Source: Paraburkholderia tropica
GTDB taxonomy: Bacteria; Pseudomonadota; Gammaproteobacteria; Burkholderiales; Burkholderiaceae
Assembly (NCBI RefSeq): GCF_900109265.1
Contig: NZ_FNZM01000013.1
Coordinates: forward strand, 1 to 64,000
Direction of reading: 5' to 3'
Length of the DNA: 64,000 nt
Positions 25,201 to 33,923 of the stretch are shown in pieces. Numbering within the stretch: the stretch's first letter is position 1; each line of letters starts with the position of its first letter. Under the pieces are notes generated by a model. The model was given only the letters and a program-made list of their open reading frames with translations, made no database searches and was not told the DNA's origin. The position numbers and the translations under genes are program-made.

Positions 25201-26478
25201 TCAATGAAGCACGTCCTGCAACCGGTAATACGCGCCGACGAGCGGCAGAAACCACGCGCGCCCGAAGTGTCCGGGTATCGCAGGCCATTCGAGCGCTCGC
25301 CACGGGTTGCGCGTGGCGGCACCGAACATCACGTCGGCCATCACGCGGCCCATGTGCACCGACATCTGCACACCGTGGCCGCTGTAGCCCATCGAATAGA
25401 ACAAACCTTCGTGCTCGCCCGCGCGCGGCAGCCGGTCGGCCGTCATGTCGACGAGACCGCCCCAGCAGTAATCGAGGCGCACGTCGGCGAGTTGCGGAAA
25501 ATACTGAAGCATGCCGTCACGCAAAATACGGCCGCTCTTTTCGTCCGAACGCGGATTCGACATCGCGAAACGCGCACGGCCGCCGAACAGCAAACGGTCG
25601 TCGTGCGTCGGACGAAAGTAATTGCCGATCTGGCGCGTCGTCACATACGAACGGCGCGTGGGCAGCAGCGCATCGAGACGCGCCTTGCCGAGCGGCTCCG
25701 TGACGACGATAAAACTGCCGACCGGCGCGATGCGGCGGCGAAACCATTGCAGCGGACCGCTCTGCGAAGCACCGGTAGCGAGCAGCACGCGATCGGCGCG
25801 CAGCGTGCCGCGTTCGCACTGCACTTCGTAGGCGTGGCCGCCGAGCGGCTTGAGGCCGACCATCGGCGTTTCTTCGAAGATCTGCGCGCCGTGACGCGCC
25901 GCCGCTTCGGCCAGACCGACACCGAACTTGCCCATATGCAGCTGCATGCCGTTGTGCTGCACGAGGCCGCCATAGAAACCGTCCGATGCGATTTCGTCGC
26001 GAATACGTTCGCGCGAAATCAGCTCGACATCTTTATCGACATCGCGCTTCAACGCTTCGAAAGTCTTCGCCAGCGATGCGTAGTGATGCGGCTTCGCAGC
26101 GAGCTTGATCTTGCCGCTCTTGCGCAGATCGCAGGGAATCTGTTCTTCCTCGACGATCTGCGCGACCGACTTCACGGCTTCGGCATAGGCGCGATAGAAC
26201 AGCGAGGCGCGCTCCGTGCCGAGCTTCGCCGAGAGCGCCGCATAATCCTGCGCGACGCCCGTATTGCAGTGCCCGCCGTTGCGGCCCGACGCCTGGCCTG
26301 CGATGCGCCCGGCTTCCAGCACGGTGACCGAGTAGCCGCGCTTCGCGAGCGCCAGCGCCGCCGACAGCCCGGTAAAACCGCCGCCGACCACGACCACGTC
26401 CACGCGGCCGGCGAGCGGCCCCTGGGCGGGCTTCGTAAAGCGCGGCGCGGTATCGAGCCAGTACGAATCGAGCTTCAT
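25201..26478 (-). CDS. FAD-binding oxidoreductase similar to gamma-glutamylputrescine oxidase (PuuB/OrdL type)
   Basis: The 425-residue DAO-family protein has an N-terminal SYWLDTAPRF segment typical of the PuuB/OrdL group, then the FAD motif VVVVGGGFTGLSAALALAKRG, the ASGRNGGHCNTG block and the C-terminal LFYSMGYSGHGVQMSVHMG. PuuB oxidises gamma-glutamylputrescine to the aldehyde, ammonia and H2O2. An aldehyde dehydrogenase and a PuuR-like regulator nearby fit that role. However, no PuuA glutamylputrescine synthetase or PuuD hydrolase is in this window, so a different blocked or free amine could be the substrate. It lies 65-70 bases from genes on either side, in one run of minus-strand genes. 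Confidence 0.83.
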   Translation of the reverse strand: MKLDSYWLDTAPRFTKPAQGPLAGRVDVVVVGGGFTGLSAALALAKRGYSVTVLEAGRIAGQASGRNGGHCNTGVAQDYAALSAKLGTERASLFYRAYAEAVKSVAQIVEEEQIPCDLRKSGKIKLAAKPHHYASLAKTFEALKRDVDKDVELISRERIRDEIASDGFYGGLVQHNGMQLHMGKFGVGLAEAAARHGAQIFEETPMVGLKPLGGHAYEVQCERGTLRADRVLLATGASQSGPLQWFRRRIAPVGSFIVVTEPLGKARLDALLPTRRSYVTTRQIGNYFRPTHDDRLLFGGRARFAMSNPRSDEKSGRILRDGMLQYFPQLADVRLDYCWGGLVDMTADRLPRAGEHEGLFYSMGYSGHGVQMSVHMGRVMADVMFGAATRNPWRALEWPAIPGHFGRAWFLPLVGAYYRLQDVLH

Positions 26479-26542
26479 CGTGTTGCGTTCCTGATGACCG
26501 ACGGTAAGTGCAAGTGGGCGAATGAACGGGCGGCCGAGACGC

Positions 26543-27211
26543 TTAGACGCCGAGGAGTTCGGCGAGCTGCGGCAGCTGCTTCACTTCGTTGACCTGGTAA
26601 TACGGCGTGAGCGGCTCATGGTTGCGATTCACGAAAGCCTTGTGCTTGATACCCATGTCATAAGCCGTCATCAGGTCGTAACGGAAACTCGACGACACGT
26701 GCAGCACGTCTTCCGGATTGCAGTCGAGCTGGTCGAACATGTACTCGAACGCCTTGCGCAGCGGCTTGTACGCCTGCGCCTGCTGAGCGGTGCAGACCTT
26801 GTGGAACGGCGCGCCAAGCTTTTCCACGTTGCTGTGGATCTGCGAGTCGTCGGCGTTCGAGAGAATCACGAGCTTGTACTTCGTGGCGAGGCGCGACAGA
26901 CCTTCCGGCACGTCCGGATGCGGGCCCCACGTGGGCACTGCCTCGTAGAACTTCAGCGCCGTGGCTTCGTCGAACGGCACGCCGGTGCGCTCGCAGGTGC
27001 GGCGAATCGAATTCACCACGACGTCGCGAAACGGCTTCCACGCGCCCATCACCTCGTCCAGACGATAACCGCGGAAGAACTCCACGAACTCGTTCATCCT
27101 GGCGGCATCGAGCTTGTCGCCGTAAAGCTGGCGCGCGGTCTCGGCCATCTGGAAGTTGGTCAGCGTGCCGTAGCAGTCGAAGGTGATGTACTTCGGCTCG
27201 AAATCGATCAT
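26543..27211 (-). CDS. Haloacid dehalogenase type II-like hydrolase
   Basis: The 222-residue protein has the type II L-2-haloacid dehalogenase pattern: nucleophile Asp in ITFDCYGTLTNF (D12), LVILSNADD (second motif), the Lys of KPLRKAFEY, and HVSSSFRYDLMTAYDMG. It may act on haloacids or on other small phospho- or C-X compounds; in an amine catabolic cluster the role is not obvious. Two ATGs are possible, at 27220 and 27211. I choose 27211 because an AGG lies nine bases upstream of it (for 27220 there would be no spacer) and because homologues start close to IDFEPKYITFDCYG. It lies between the oxidoreductase and the aldehyde dehydrogenase. Confidence 0.85.
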   Translation of the reverse strand: MIDFEPKYITFDCYGTLTNFQMAETARQLYGDKLDAARMNEFVEFFRGYRLDEVMGAWKPFRDVVVNSIRRTCERTGVPFDEATALKFYEAVPTWGPHPDVPEGLSRLATKYKLVILSNADDSQIHSNVEKLGAPFHKVCTAQQAQAYKPLRKAFEYMFDQLDCNPEDVLHVSSSFRYDLMTAYDMGIKHKAFVNRNHEPLTPYYQVNEVKQLPQLAELLGV

Positions 27212-27457
27212 GGTCTGCATCCTGTCGTCGTGGCGAACCTGTTTTCAGGCTCGAATCAAGTGAGAACGGCGCGCTGCGCATGCATGCCAATTAATCAGTC
27301 ATGCTGACGAACTTGGCGCGGCCCGCGGTGTCGAAATTACCTGTGAAGCGTTGCGCGCAATCCGTGTTCGCTGAAATGAACGCGGCACGGATCGTGCATC
27401 TATACGGCGAAGCTGGAACCGAAGTTAAAGCGTGAGTTGAAGCGAATGCGGTAATAC

Positions 27458-28951
27458 TCAGGCCGTGTCGAAATCGATCAGCACGCTCTTGTGGCGCATG
27501 CTGGCTTCGAGCGCCTGGCGTCCGAGATCCTTGCCGATACCCGACTGCTTGAAGCCGCCGGTCGGAATGATCATGTCGCCGCTGCGGCCATAGCGATTGA
27601 TCCAGACCGTGCCCGCCGCAATGCGCCGCATCGCCCGCATGGCCTGGCCGATATCGCTCGTATGCACGCCTGCCGCGAGACCGTAGGTCGGGTGCGCCGC
27701 GAGCGCGATGCCCTCCTCTTCGTCCTCGAAGGTTTGCACGGTGAGCACGGGGCCGAACAATTCTTCGCGCACGGCGGGCGTGTCGTCGGTGACGTTGGCG
27801 AGCAACGTCGGGCGATGAAACCAGCCGTTTTCGGTGTCGTCGAAAAAGCCGCCGCCGCACAGCACTTCCGCGCCTTGCGCACGGCTCTCGTCGATCAGCG
27901 TGGCAATGCGTTGCGCCTGTGCGGGGCTGATGATCGGCGAATAACGCGTCGCGCTCGACCACATCGCGCCCGGCGCGATGCCCGCGAGTTCGCGTTGCAC
28001 GGCGTCGATCAGCGGTTCGGCAATGTGCTTATGAACGATCAGGCGCGTACCCGCCACGCAGGCCTGGCCGCCGTTCGCAGTAAAGCCGCGCGCCACGCAG
28101 CGCGCCGTGTGCGCGAGGTCCGGCACCTGCGCGAACACCAGTTGCGGGCTCTTGCCGCCCAGTTCGAGCGTGACCGGCTTGGTGCCGTGAAAAGCGGCTT
28201 CGCTCATGATCGCGGCGCCCGTGCGCGTCGATCCGGTGAAGCTCACCTTCGAGATATCGGGGTGACGCGTGATCGCCGAACCGGTGGTCGCGCCGCGACC
28301 GTTCACGACATTGAAAATGCCGGGCGGCATGCCCGCTTCAATCGCCAGTTCAGCAAGACGCAACGTGGAAAACGGCGTCATTTCCGAGGCTTTGAGCACG
28401 ACCGCATTGCCGGCCGCGAGTGCCGGACCGCATTTCCACGAACACATCGAAAGCGGAAAATTCCACGGCGTGATCGCGCCGATCACCCCATAGGGCTCCG
28501 AGGCGACGAAGCCGAGACTGCCTTGACGCGTCGCCGCGATGTCGCCGCCGAGCTTGTCCGCGAGTTCCGCGAAGAAGCGAATCGCTTCGGCCGTGAACGG
28601 CACATCCGACGCATACGCTTCCGCAACCGGCCGCGTGGAGCTGACTGCTTCGAGCTGCGCCAGCGCGACCACGTTTTCGTCGATCAGTTGCGCCCAGCGC
28701 GTCAGCACCCGGGCGCGTTCGCGCGGCGAGCGCGTGCCCCAGCCGCTCGTCTTCCATGCCTGCAGCGCATTCGATACCGCGTAATCGACGGTCTGCGCCG
28801 TGGCGTCCGGCACATAACCCAGCAGACGGCCGTCCGAAGGACGATGCACGGCGATCGGCGTTTCATCGGTCTGGTAGTACGCGCCGCCAATGAAATGGCC
28901 TTGCGGCAGCGTGATTGCGGACGGATCGAAATCCAGCGACGGAGTAGTCAT
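27458..28951 (-). CDS. Aldehyde dehydrogenase (PuuC/amino-aldehyde type)
   Basis: The 497-residue NAD(P)-dependent aldehyde dehydrogenase has GAITPWNFPLSM, the base Glu in LELGGKSPQL, the nucleophile Cys in GGQACVAGTRL and the C-terminal FGPVLTVQTF block. It would oxidise the amino-aldehyde made by the nearby oxidoreductase to a carboxylate, such as a GABA-type product. It is the first gene of the minus-strand run. Its promoter has a perfect TATAAT box at 29084-29089, covered by a PuuR-like operator. The start at 28951 (MTTPSLDFDPS) is preferred to an upstream in-frame start in sequence that would precede the promoter. Confidence 0.9.
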   Translation of the reverse strand: MTTPSLDFDPSAITLPQGHFIGGAYYQTDETPIAVHRPSDGRLLGYVPDATAQTVDYAVSNALQAWKTSGWGTRSPRERARVLTRWAQLIDENVVALAQLEAVSSTRPVAEAYASDVPFTAEAIRFFAELADKLGGDIAATRQGSLGFVASEPYGVIGAITPWNFPLSMCSWKCGPALAAGNAVVLKASEMTPFSTLRLAELAIEAGMPPGIFNVVNGRGATTGSAITRHPDISKVSFTGSTRTGAAIMSEAAFHGTKPVTLELGGKSPQLVFAQVPDLAHTARCVARGFTANGGQACVAGTRLIVHKHIAEPLIDAVQRELAGIAPGAMWSSATRYSPIISPAQAQRIATLIDESRAQGAEVLCGGGFFDDTENGWFHRPTLLANVTDDTPAVREELFGPVLTVQTFEDEEEGIALAAHPTYGLAAGVHTSDIGQAMRAMRRIAAGTVWINRYGRSGDMIIPTGGFKQSGIGKDLGRQALEASMRHKSVLIDFDTA

Positions 28952-29436
28952 GCTCTGCCTGTTCGAAAACCGGTTAGCCCGGCGATGGCGCGCTCGCGAG
29001 TCGTCACGTGCGCGGCTTCGCCGCTTCAGCAAGTGGTGGTTCGATGCCTTGGCGGCAAAATGAACAACCACGCGTTGAAATTCATTATAGTGAACAGAAG
29101 AGGCTTGGCTAGTGATCAAAAATAATTCTGCGAAAAGCATGCTCATGCGCTTTGCTTACGCGAGAAACGGGCCAGGGCGAACCCGTAGCGGCGAGTTGAC
29201 ACACGCGCGCTTCATTAATGGCGCGCAGGTGACACGCAGTCGGCACGCAGGCAATCGGCAGAAGAATGAAACAACAAGGCGTGCGCGTTCATCCGCGCGA
29301 TACAGGCCAGTATCGCGGGCATCAACAGGAATGAAAGCGTGGGGAGATCGCGCGTGAAGCGCGTTCAGAAAAAAGCGAGGAAGAACAACCGGGATGCGGC
29401 GCCGATACCGGCGAAAAGCGGCGCCGCCAGAGATAC
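28952..29436. other. Intergenic region (485 bp) upstream of the aldehyde dehydrogenase, downstream of the regulator
   Basis: The left half holds the promoter and operator for the aldehyde dehydrogenase operon (site at 29081-29094). The right half has no gene I can support. It contains a perfect 8-bp hairpin, CGCGATAC (29296-29303) with GTATCGCG (29310-29317) and a 6-base loop. A second inverted repeat, GCGGCGCC (29396-29403) with GGCGCCGC (29420-29427), lies just past the regulator stop and may end that transcript. Confidence 0.5.
29081..29094 (-). promoter_or_regulatory. PuuR-like operator over the -10 box of the aldehyde dehydrogenase promoter
   Basis: Read on the minus strand the site is TTCACTATAATGAA, a TTCA-N6-TGAA palindrome enclosing a perfect TATAAT -10 box (29084-29089). 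It matches the site at 30176-30189 in 12 of 14 bases and shares TATAATGA with the E. coli PuuR recognition sequence (AAAATATAATGAACA, recalled from the literature). The nearby HTH-cupin protein is the likely ligand. The -35 region is poor. Confidence 0.6.
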
Positions 29437-30048
29437 TTAAAGATGAATGACCGGCGGGCGCGTGTTCATGATCCACAACAGCCGCGCCGTCTTGCTACTT
29501 TCATTGCGCACACTGTGCGGCACCGTGCTCTTGAACTGGAAACTGTCGCCCGCGCGCAGTTCGGCGCGCTGATCGCCCACGTTCAGGATCACCGTGCCCT
29601 CCATCACGAGGCCACATTTTTCGCCGACGCCCACCAGCACTTCCTCCGACCCCGAGCCCGCCGGCAGCATGATGACCATCATCTGCAAATCGTGCTCGCC
29701 GTGCGGCGAAAGCAGCTCTTTCTGCATGCCGTTTTTGCCCACCTCGAACAGCGGGCGCTCCGCCGCGCGCCGCACGAAATCGCCCGTGAGCGGATCGGAC
29801 GGCGCGTCGTCTTCTTCCAGCAACGCGCTCAACGGCACGTCGAGCGCCTGACGCAGACGCTCCAGAATGCGCACGGACGGATTGGCCTTGTTGCGCTCGA
29901 CCTGGCTCACGGTGCCGACCGACACGCCCGCGCGCAACGCGAGTTCATTGACGGACAGGCCGCGAGCATTGCGCAGCGCGCGCAGCCGCGCGCCGACATC
30001 GGCGTGGCTCGGCAACACCGCGATTTTCTTGCTGGACTGGGTTCGCAT
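29437..30048 (-). CDS. XRE-cupin transcriptional regulator (PuuR-like)
   Basis: The 203-residue protein has an N-terminal helix-turn-helix (about 18-72, ARLRALRNARGLSVNELALRAG followed by SVGTVSQVERNKANPS) and a C-terminal cupin domain (about 125-200). This order is that of PuuR and related sensors of small amines or acids. The HTH start and the neighbouring oxidoreductase/aldehyde dehydrogenase genes suggest that it represses them and is relieved by putrescine or a derivative. Its own promoter contains a matching operator at 30176-30189, so it probably also regulates itself. The start at 30048 is preferred because upstream in-frame sequence would overlap that promoter. Confidence 0.87.
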   Translation of the reverse strand: MRTQSSKKIAVLPSHADVGARLRALRNARGLSVNELALRAGVSVGTVSQVERNKANPSVRILERLRQALDVPLSALLEEDDAPSDPLTGDFVRRAAERPLFEVGKNGMQKELLSPHGEHDLQMMVIMLPAGSGSEEVLVGVGEKCGLVMEGTVILNVGDQRAELRAGDSFQFKSTVPHSVRNESSKTARLLWIMNTRPPVIHL

Positions 30049-30175
30049 GAGTTTCCTGTTGAATTCGGTGCCGGACGCGCAAAACCGGTTCGTTCCCCAA
30101 CGCCGGCGCACGATTTCGGTGCATGGCGACGGCGCGGCGCGCCCGCTGCGTGACATCGAGGCACGCACACTGCCA

Positions 30176-30189
30176 CTCATTATATTGAA
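30176..30189 (-). promoter_or_regulatory. Second PuuR-like operator over the -10 box of the regulator promoter
   Basis: On the minus strand the site reads TTCAATATAATGAG and encloses a perfect TATAAT (30178-30183). It lies about 130 bases upstream of the XRE-cupin start and about 150 bases upstream of the divergent GNAT gene, so it could control both. ATATAATGA is shared with the E. coli PuuR consensus. Both this promoter and the one at 29084 also have a TGAACAA sequence 15-30 bases away. Confidence 0.55.
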
Positions 30190-30339
30190 ACTTTTCTGAA
30201 TGCGATGAACAATAAAAAAGCCGCGCGCTGCCGCCGCTTGTGCTCGCTCAAGTCAGGAAGATCGTCCTATGAAGCCTGTGAGCCGCATGCGACAGTCGAA
30301 TCTGAACATGCCGTCCACGTCGTTATCCAGGAGTCCGCT

Positions 30340-31245
30340 GTGTCCGAATCCGCCGTCAAGCCCGACCTTCACTATCGCCGTTTCAGCGCCGACGACATCG
30401 ACGCCGCCCACGGTCTTTCCGTGGCCGTGCGCTGGCCGCATCGCCCCGAAGACTGGCGCTTCGCCGTCGAGGCGGGCGAAGGCTTCGTCGCCGTCGACAA
30501 CGGCGTCGTGATCGGCACGGCGCTGTGCTGGAAATTCGGCGCCGACCGCGCCACGCTCGGCATGGTGATCGTCTCGCCCGATCAGCAAGGACGCGGCATC
30601 GGCCGCAAGCTGATGGAACTCGTGCTCGAGGCGCTCGGCGAGCGCGTGACTTTCCTGCACGCCACGCCCGCCGGTCAGCCGCTCTACGAGAAGCTCGGCT
30701 TCGCCGCGTGCGGCGGCCTCACGCAACATCAGGGCACGGTCGAACAGGCGCCCGCCGTCGTGCTGCCGCAAGGCGAAACGCTGCGCGCCGTCACGCCCGC
30801 CGATCTGCCGACGCTCATCGATCTCGCCTCGCGCGGCTGCGGTCTCGACCGCAGCGCCACGCTGCCCGCCCTGCTCGCGGTCGCGCAAGGCGGCGTCGTG
30901 CTCGAACGCGACGGCATCATCACCGGCTTCGCGCTCGCGCGCCGCTTCGGCCGCGGCTACGCCATCGGCCCGGTGGTCGCCGCGACGGCGGGCGATAGCG
31001 GCGATCAAGACGATCACGCGCGCGCGAAAGCCCTCGTCTCGCACTGGCTCGCGCAACACGTCGGCGACTTCGTGCGCCTCGACGTGCCGGGCGGCGCGGG
31101 CATCGAAGCGTGGCTGCCGGGCGTCGGCCTCGTGCCGGTGGATTCGGTCGTCAAGATGGTGCGCAACGCGAGCGCGGCGCAGCACAGCGGCGAGCCCGAC
31201 GCGGCCTGGCGCGCTTACGGCATCATCAATCAGGCGATGGGCTGA
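30340..31245 (+). CDS. GNAT-family N-acetyltransferase with tandem GNAT-type domains
   Basis: The 301-residue protein has an N-terminal GNAT domain (about 8-135) with the acetyl-CoA loop VSPDQQGRGIGRKLM, and a C-terminal half (about 145-295) that looks like the second GNAT-like domain of YitH-type proteins. It would acetylate a small amine. I choose the GTG at 30340 because AGGAG lies six bases upstream and the first domain begins directly afterwards; a longer reading from 30205 would add about 45 residues with no match to the family. It heads an operon with an AstE-like deacylase and a cupin protein, and is divergent from the PuuR-like regulator. Confidence 0.83.
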   Translation: MSESAVKPDLHYRRFSADDIDAAHGLSVAVRWPHRPEDWRFAVEAGEGFVAVDNGVVIGTALCWKFGADRATLGMVIVSPDQQGRGIGRKLMELVLEALGERVTFLHATPAGQPLYEKLGFAACGGLTQHQGTVEQAPAVVLPQGETLRAVTPADLPTLIDLASRGCGLDRSATLPALLAVAQGGVVLERDGIITGFALARRFGRGYAIGPVVAATAGDSGDQDDHARAKALVSHWLAQHVGDFVRLDVPGGAGIEAWLPGVGLVPVDSVVKMVRNASAAQHSGEPDAAWRAYGIINQAMG

Positions 31246-31379
31246 CGTGCCATGACGGTGCGCATCCAGCCCGCCCTGTAGCGGACTGGATGCCGCCCGC
31301 ATTCGCCAAGGAACCCGAATCAACCGGCCCCGACTCGACGCTTCTCCGTCGATCAACTTTCTCAGCCAGGAGGTCCCGC

Positions 31380-32378
31380 ATGAGCATGGACGCCTATCCG
31401 ATCGAAGTCGCGTTCCCCGACATCGCCGCGCACGCCGAAGGCAACACCGGCATCGCCTACGTGCATACGTTCGACTCCGGCGCGCCCGGTCCGCATGTGA
31501 TGGTGAACGCCCTCACGCACGGCAATGAAGTGTGCGGCGCGATCGTCGTCGATGCCTTGTTGCGCGCGCAACTTCGTCCGCGCCGCGGCCGTCTCACGCT
31601 GGCGTTCGCGAACGTCGATGCGTACGCGCGCTTCGATCCCGCGCAACCGGACAAGGCGCGTTTCGTCGATCAGGATTTCAACCGCGTCTGGACCGCCGCC
31701 ACGCTCGACGATACGTCGCGCCGCTCGTCCGAACTCGATCGCGCGCGCGCCATGCGCCCCGTGATCGACAGCGTCGATCTGCTGCTCGATCTGCATTCGA
31801 TGCACGAAAAAAGCGCGCCGCTGATCGTCGCCGGGCCGCTCGACAAGGGCATCGCGCTGTCCGCGCAACTCGGCGTGCCCGCCACCGTGATCTGCGACGA
31901 GGGCCATCCGGAAGGCCGACGCATGCGCGACTACGAAGGTTTCGGCGATCCTCAAAGCGCGAAGAACGCACTGCTGATCGAGTGCGGACAGCATTGGGAA
32001 AAGCGTGCCGTCGATGTCGCGCGCGACAGCACCGCGCGCTTTCTGCTGCACGCGGGCGTGATCGACGCGAGCGATCTGCCCGGCGGCTGGCTCCTGCCGC
32101 TGCCCGCGCAGATGACCGTCGTGCGCGTAACCGAACCCGTGGTCGCGAGCAGCATGGATTTCCGTTTCGCCGGTCCTTATACGGGCCTCGAAACTTTCGA
32201 TACGGCGGGCACGGTGATTGGCTGGTCGAACGGCGAGCCCGTGCTCACGCCCTACGACGACTGCATGCTCGTCATGCCTTCGCTGCGTCAGTTGCGGCCC
32301 GGCGTAACCGTCGTGCGGCTCGGCCGCATCGAACAACGACTCGATCACACTTCACGTCAACAGGAATTCATTCAGTGA
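31380..32378 (+). CDS. Succinylglutamate desuccinylase/aspartoacylase-family deacylase
   Basis: The 332-residue M14-type zinc hydrolase has THGNEVCG (Zn ligands His and Glu) near residue 40, a DQDFNRVW substrate-binding segment, and DLHSMHEK, with the third Zn ligand His in DLH. It removes acyl groups (acetyl, succinyl) from N-acyl amino acids or amines. The start at 31380 has AGGAGG 8-9 bases upstream. It follows the acetyltransferase gene and overlaps the cupin gene by four bases (GTGA). The pairing of an acylating and a deacylating enzyme in one operon suggests a pathway through an N-acyl intermediate (inference). Confidence 0.85.
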   Translation: MSMDAYPIEVAFPDIAAHAEGNTGIAYVHTFDSGAPGPHVMVNALTHGNEVCGAIVVDALLRAQLRPRRGRLTLAFANVDAYARFDPAQPDKARFVDQDFNRVWTAATLDDTSRRSSELDRARAMRPVIDSVDLLLDLHSMHEKSAPLIVAGPLDKGIALSAQLGVPATVICDEGHPEGRRMRDYEGFGDPQSAKNALLIECGQHWEKRAVDVARDSTARFLLHAGVIDASDLPGGWLLPLPAQMTVVRVTEPVVASSMDFRFAGPYTGLETFDTAGTVIGWSNGEPVLTPYDDCMLVMPSLRQLRPGVTVVRLGRIEQRLDHTSRQQEFIQ

Positions 32379-32719
32379 AAGTTCAGCAGATTCAGCAGGC
32401 CGCCCAGGTGGCGGGACTCGAAGACTGGGGTACGGCGGGCCTGCCCGGCACGCAGCCCGCGCGCGTCACGGGCCGCCAGGTGGTGATTCCCGGCGCGGAA
32501 GCCGTCGATACGGGCGTGTTCGAATGCTCGCCTGGCACCTACCGGCGTTCGGTGAAGGAAGCGGAGGTGATGCACTTTCTGTCCGGCTCGGGGAGCTTCA
32601 CGCCCGATGGCGAAAAAGCGCTGCATTTCAAGGGCGGCGACACGATGTTCTTCGAAGCCAATACCGAAGGCCTTTGGGAAATCAACGAAACGCTGCGCAA
32701 GATCTACGTGATTTTCTGA
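32375..32719 (+). CDS. Small cupin-domain protein (DUF861/Cupin_3)
   Basis: The 114-residue protein is one Cupin_3 domain, with the segments VIPGAEAVDTGVFECSPG, VMHFLSGSGSFTPDGEKAL and FKGGDTMFFEANTEGLWEI. It may be an enzyme subunit, an amine or acid sensor, or an isomerase of a catabolic intermediate. The GTG start at 32375 overlaps the deacylase stop (GTGA), so it is translationally coupled to it. It has few His residues, so metal binding is uncertain. Similar small cupins often sit beside amino-acid or polyamine catabolic genes, but no function is established. Confidence 0.78.
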   Translation: MKVQQIQQAAQVAGLEDWGTAGLPGTQPARVTGRQVVIPGAEAVDTGVFECSPGTYRRSVKEAEVMHFLSGSGSFTPDGEKALHFKGGDTMFFEANTEGLWEINETLRKIYVIF

Positions 32720-32852
32720 TGCTGCATCGCACCGCGCCAAATCTCCGGCGCGGCGGTGCGTGCTAAAAGGGATTCATCAGTCCGACATTTCACGCCCACG
32801 TTTTTTTGCCACCTGATAGATTGCACGAACGCTCAGCTAAGGAGACCGTGCA

Positions 32853-33923
32853 ATGGCTGGCAACAACACCTCCCCACCTTCGAATTCGAATCACCTCGGC
32901 GCGCTGGCGCTGATCGGCGTCGTCGTGCTGGCGCTGGCCGCCGCGTTCGCCTGGACCGCCGGCTGGCTGTCGCCGCATCGGCTCACGCCCGCCAAACTGG
33001 TCGACCGGCTCGCCCCGCCGGGCGGCCCCGCGCTGGGCTTCCGGCGCAATCACGCGAAGGGCATCTGCTTCACGGGCCGCTTCGAATCGAACGGCGCGGG
33101 CGCGCAACTGTCGAGCGCGCCGATGCTCGCCGCCGGCACGTTCGCCGCCACGGGCCGCTTCAATCTCGCGACCGCCGACCCGAATGCGCCCGACCCGAGC
33201 GTGCACGTGCGCGGTCTCGGCCTGCTCATCGGCTCGCCCGGTGGCAGCGAATGGCGCTCGGCCATGATCGACGCGCCGTTCTTCCCCGTCGCCACGCCGC
33301 AAGCGTTCTACGAACTGCTCGGCGCGGCGGGCAACAAGAGCGATCCGGACGCGATGAAGCACTTCATCGCCGCGCATCCCGAGTTCGCGCACTTCGGCGC
33401 GTGGGCGTCGACGACGCCGCTGACCGCGTCGTTCGCGCAGGACCGCTACAACAGCCTGAACAGTTTCATCTTCACAAACGCGGCGGGCGAGGCGCATGCC
33501 GTGCGCTGGTCCTTCGTGCCGGCGGCCGCGCCGCAACCGCTCTCCGCCGCCGACGCGGCACACCTCGCGCCCAACTTCCTCGAAACCGATATCGTCCAGC
33601 GTGTGCAGTCCGCGCCGCAACGCTGGACGCTGCGCATCACGGTCGCGAATCCCGGCGACGCGACCGCCGATCCGAGCCAGGCGTGGCCGGACGACCGGCG
33701 CACCGTCGACGCGGGCACGCTCATCGTCACGGCCATCGAGCCGGAAGCGGACGGCCCGTGCCGCAACCTCAACTTCGACCCGACGGTACTGCCCGCCGGC
33801 ATACACGTCTCGGACGATCCGTTCCCGGCCGCGCGCTCGGCCGCCTATTCGGTATCGTTCAACCGCCGCACCGCCGAAGACAAGGACTACCCGCGCGGCA
33901 ACGCGCAAGGAGTCGCGCCATGA
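32853..33923 (+). CDS. Membrane-anchored catalase-family peroxidase (SrpA type)
   Basis: The 356-residue protein has an N-terminal hydrophobic segment (about residues 14-36) that should act as a signal anchor, then a truncated catalase fold of the SrpA/catalase-related peroxidase family. The segment LGFRRNHAKGICFTGRFESNG holds the distal His, and DRYNSLNSFIFTN lies in the core. It likely uses heme b in the periplasm to reduce peroxides, with electrons from the cytochrome b561 encoded next. The start at 32853 follows AAGGAG seven to eight bases upstream. The stop overlaps the cytochrome start (ATGA). Confidence 0.87.
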   Translation: MAGNNTSPPSNSNHLGALALIGVVVLALAAAFAWTAGWLSPHRLTPAKLVDRLAPPGGPALGFRRNHAKGICFTGRFESNGAGAQLSSAPMLAAGTFAATGRFNLATADPNAPDPSVHVRGLGLLIGSPGGSEWRSAMIDAPFFPVATPQAFYELLGAAGNKSDPDAMKHFIAAHPEFAHFGAWASTTPLTASFAQDRYNSLNSFIFTNAAGEAHAVRWSFVPAAAPQPLSAADAAHLAPNFLETDIVQRVQSAPQRWTLRITVANPGDATADPSQAWPDDRRTVDAGTLIVTAIEPEADGPCRNLNFDPTVLPAGIHVSDDPFPAARSAAYSVSFNRRTAEDKDYPRGNAQGVAP

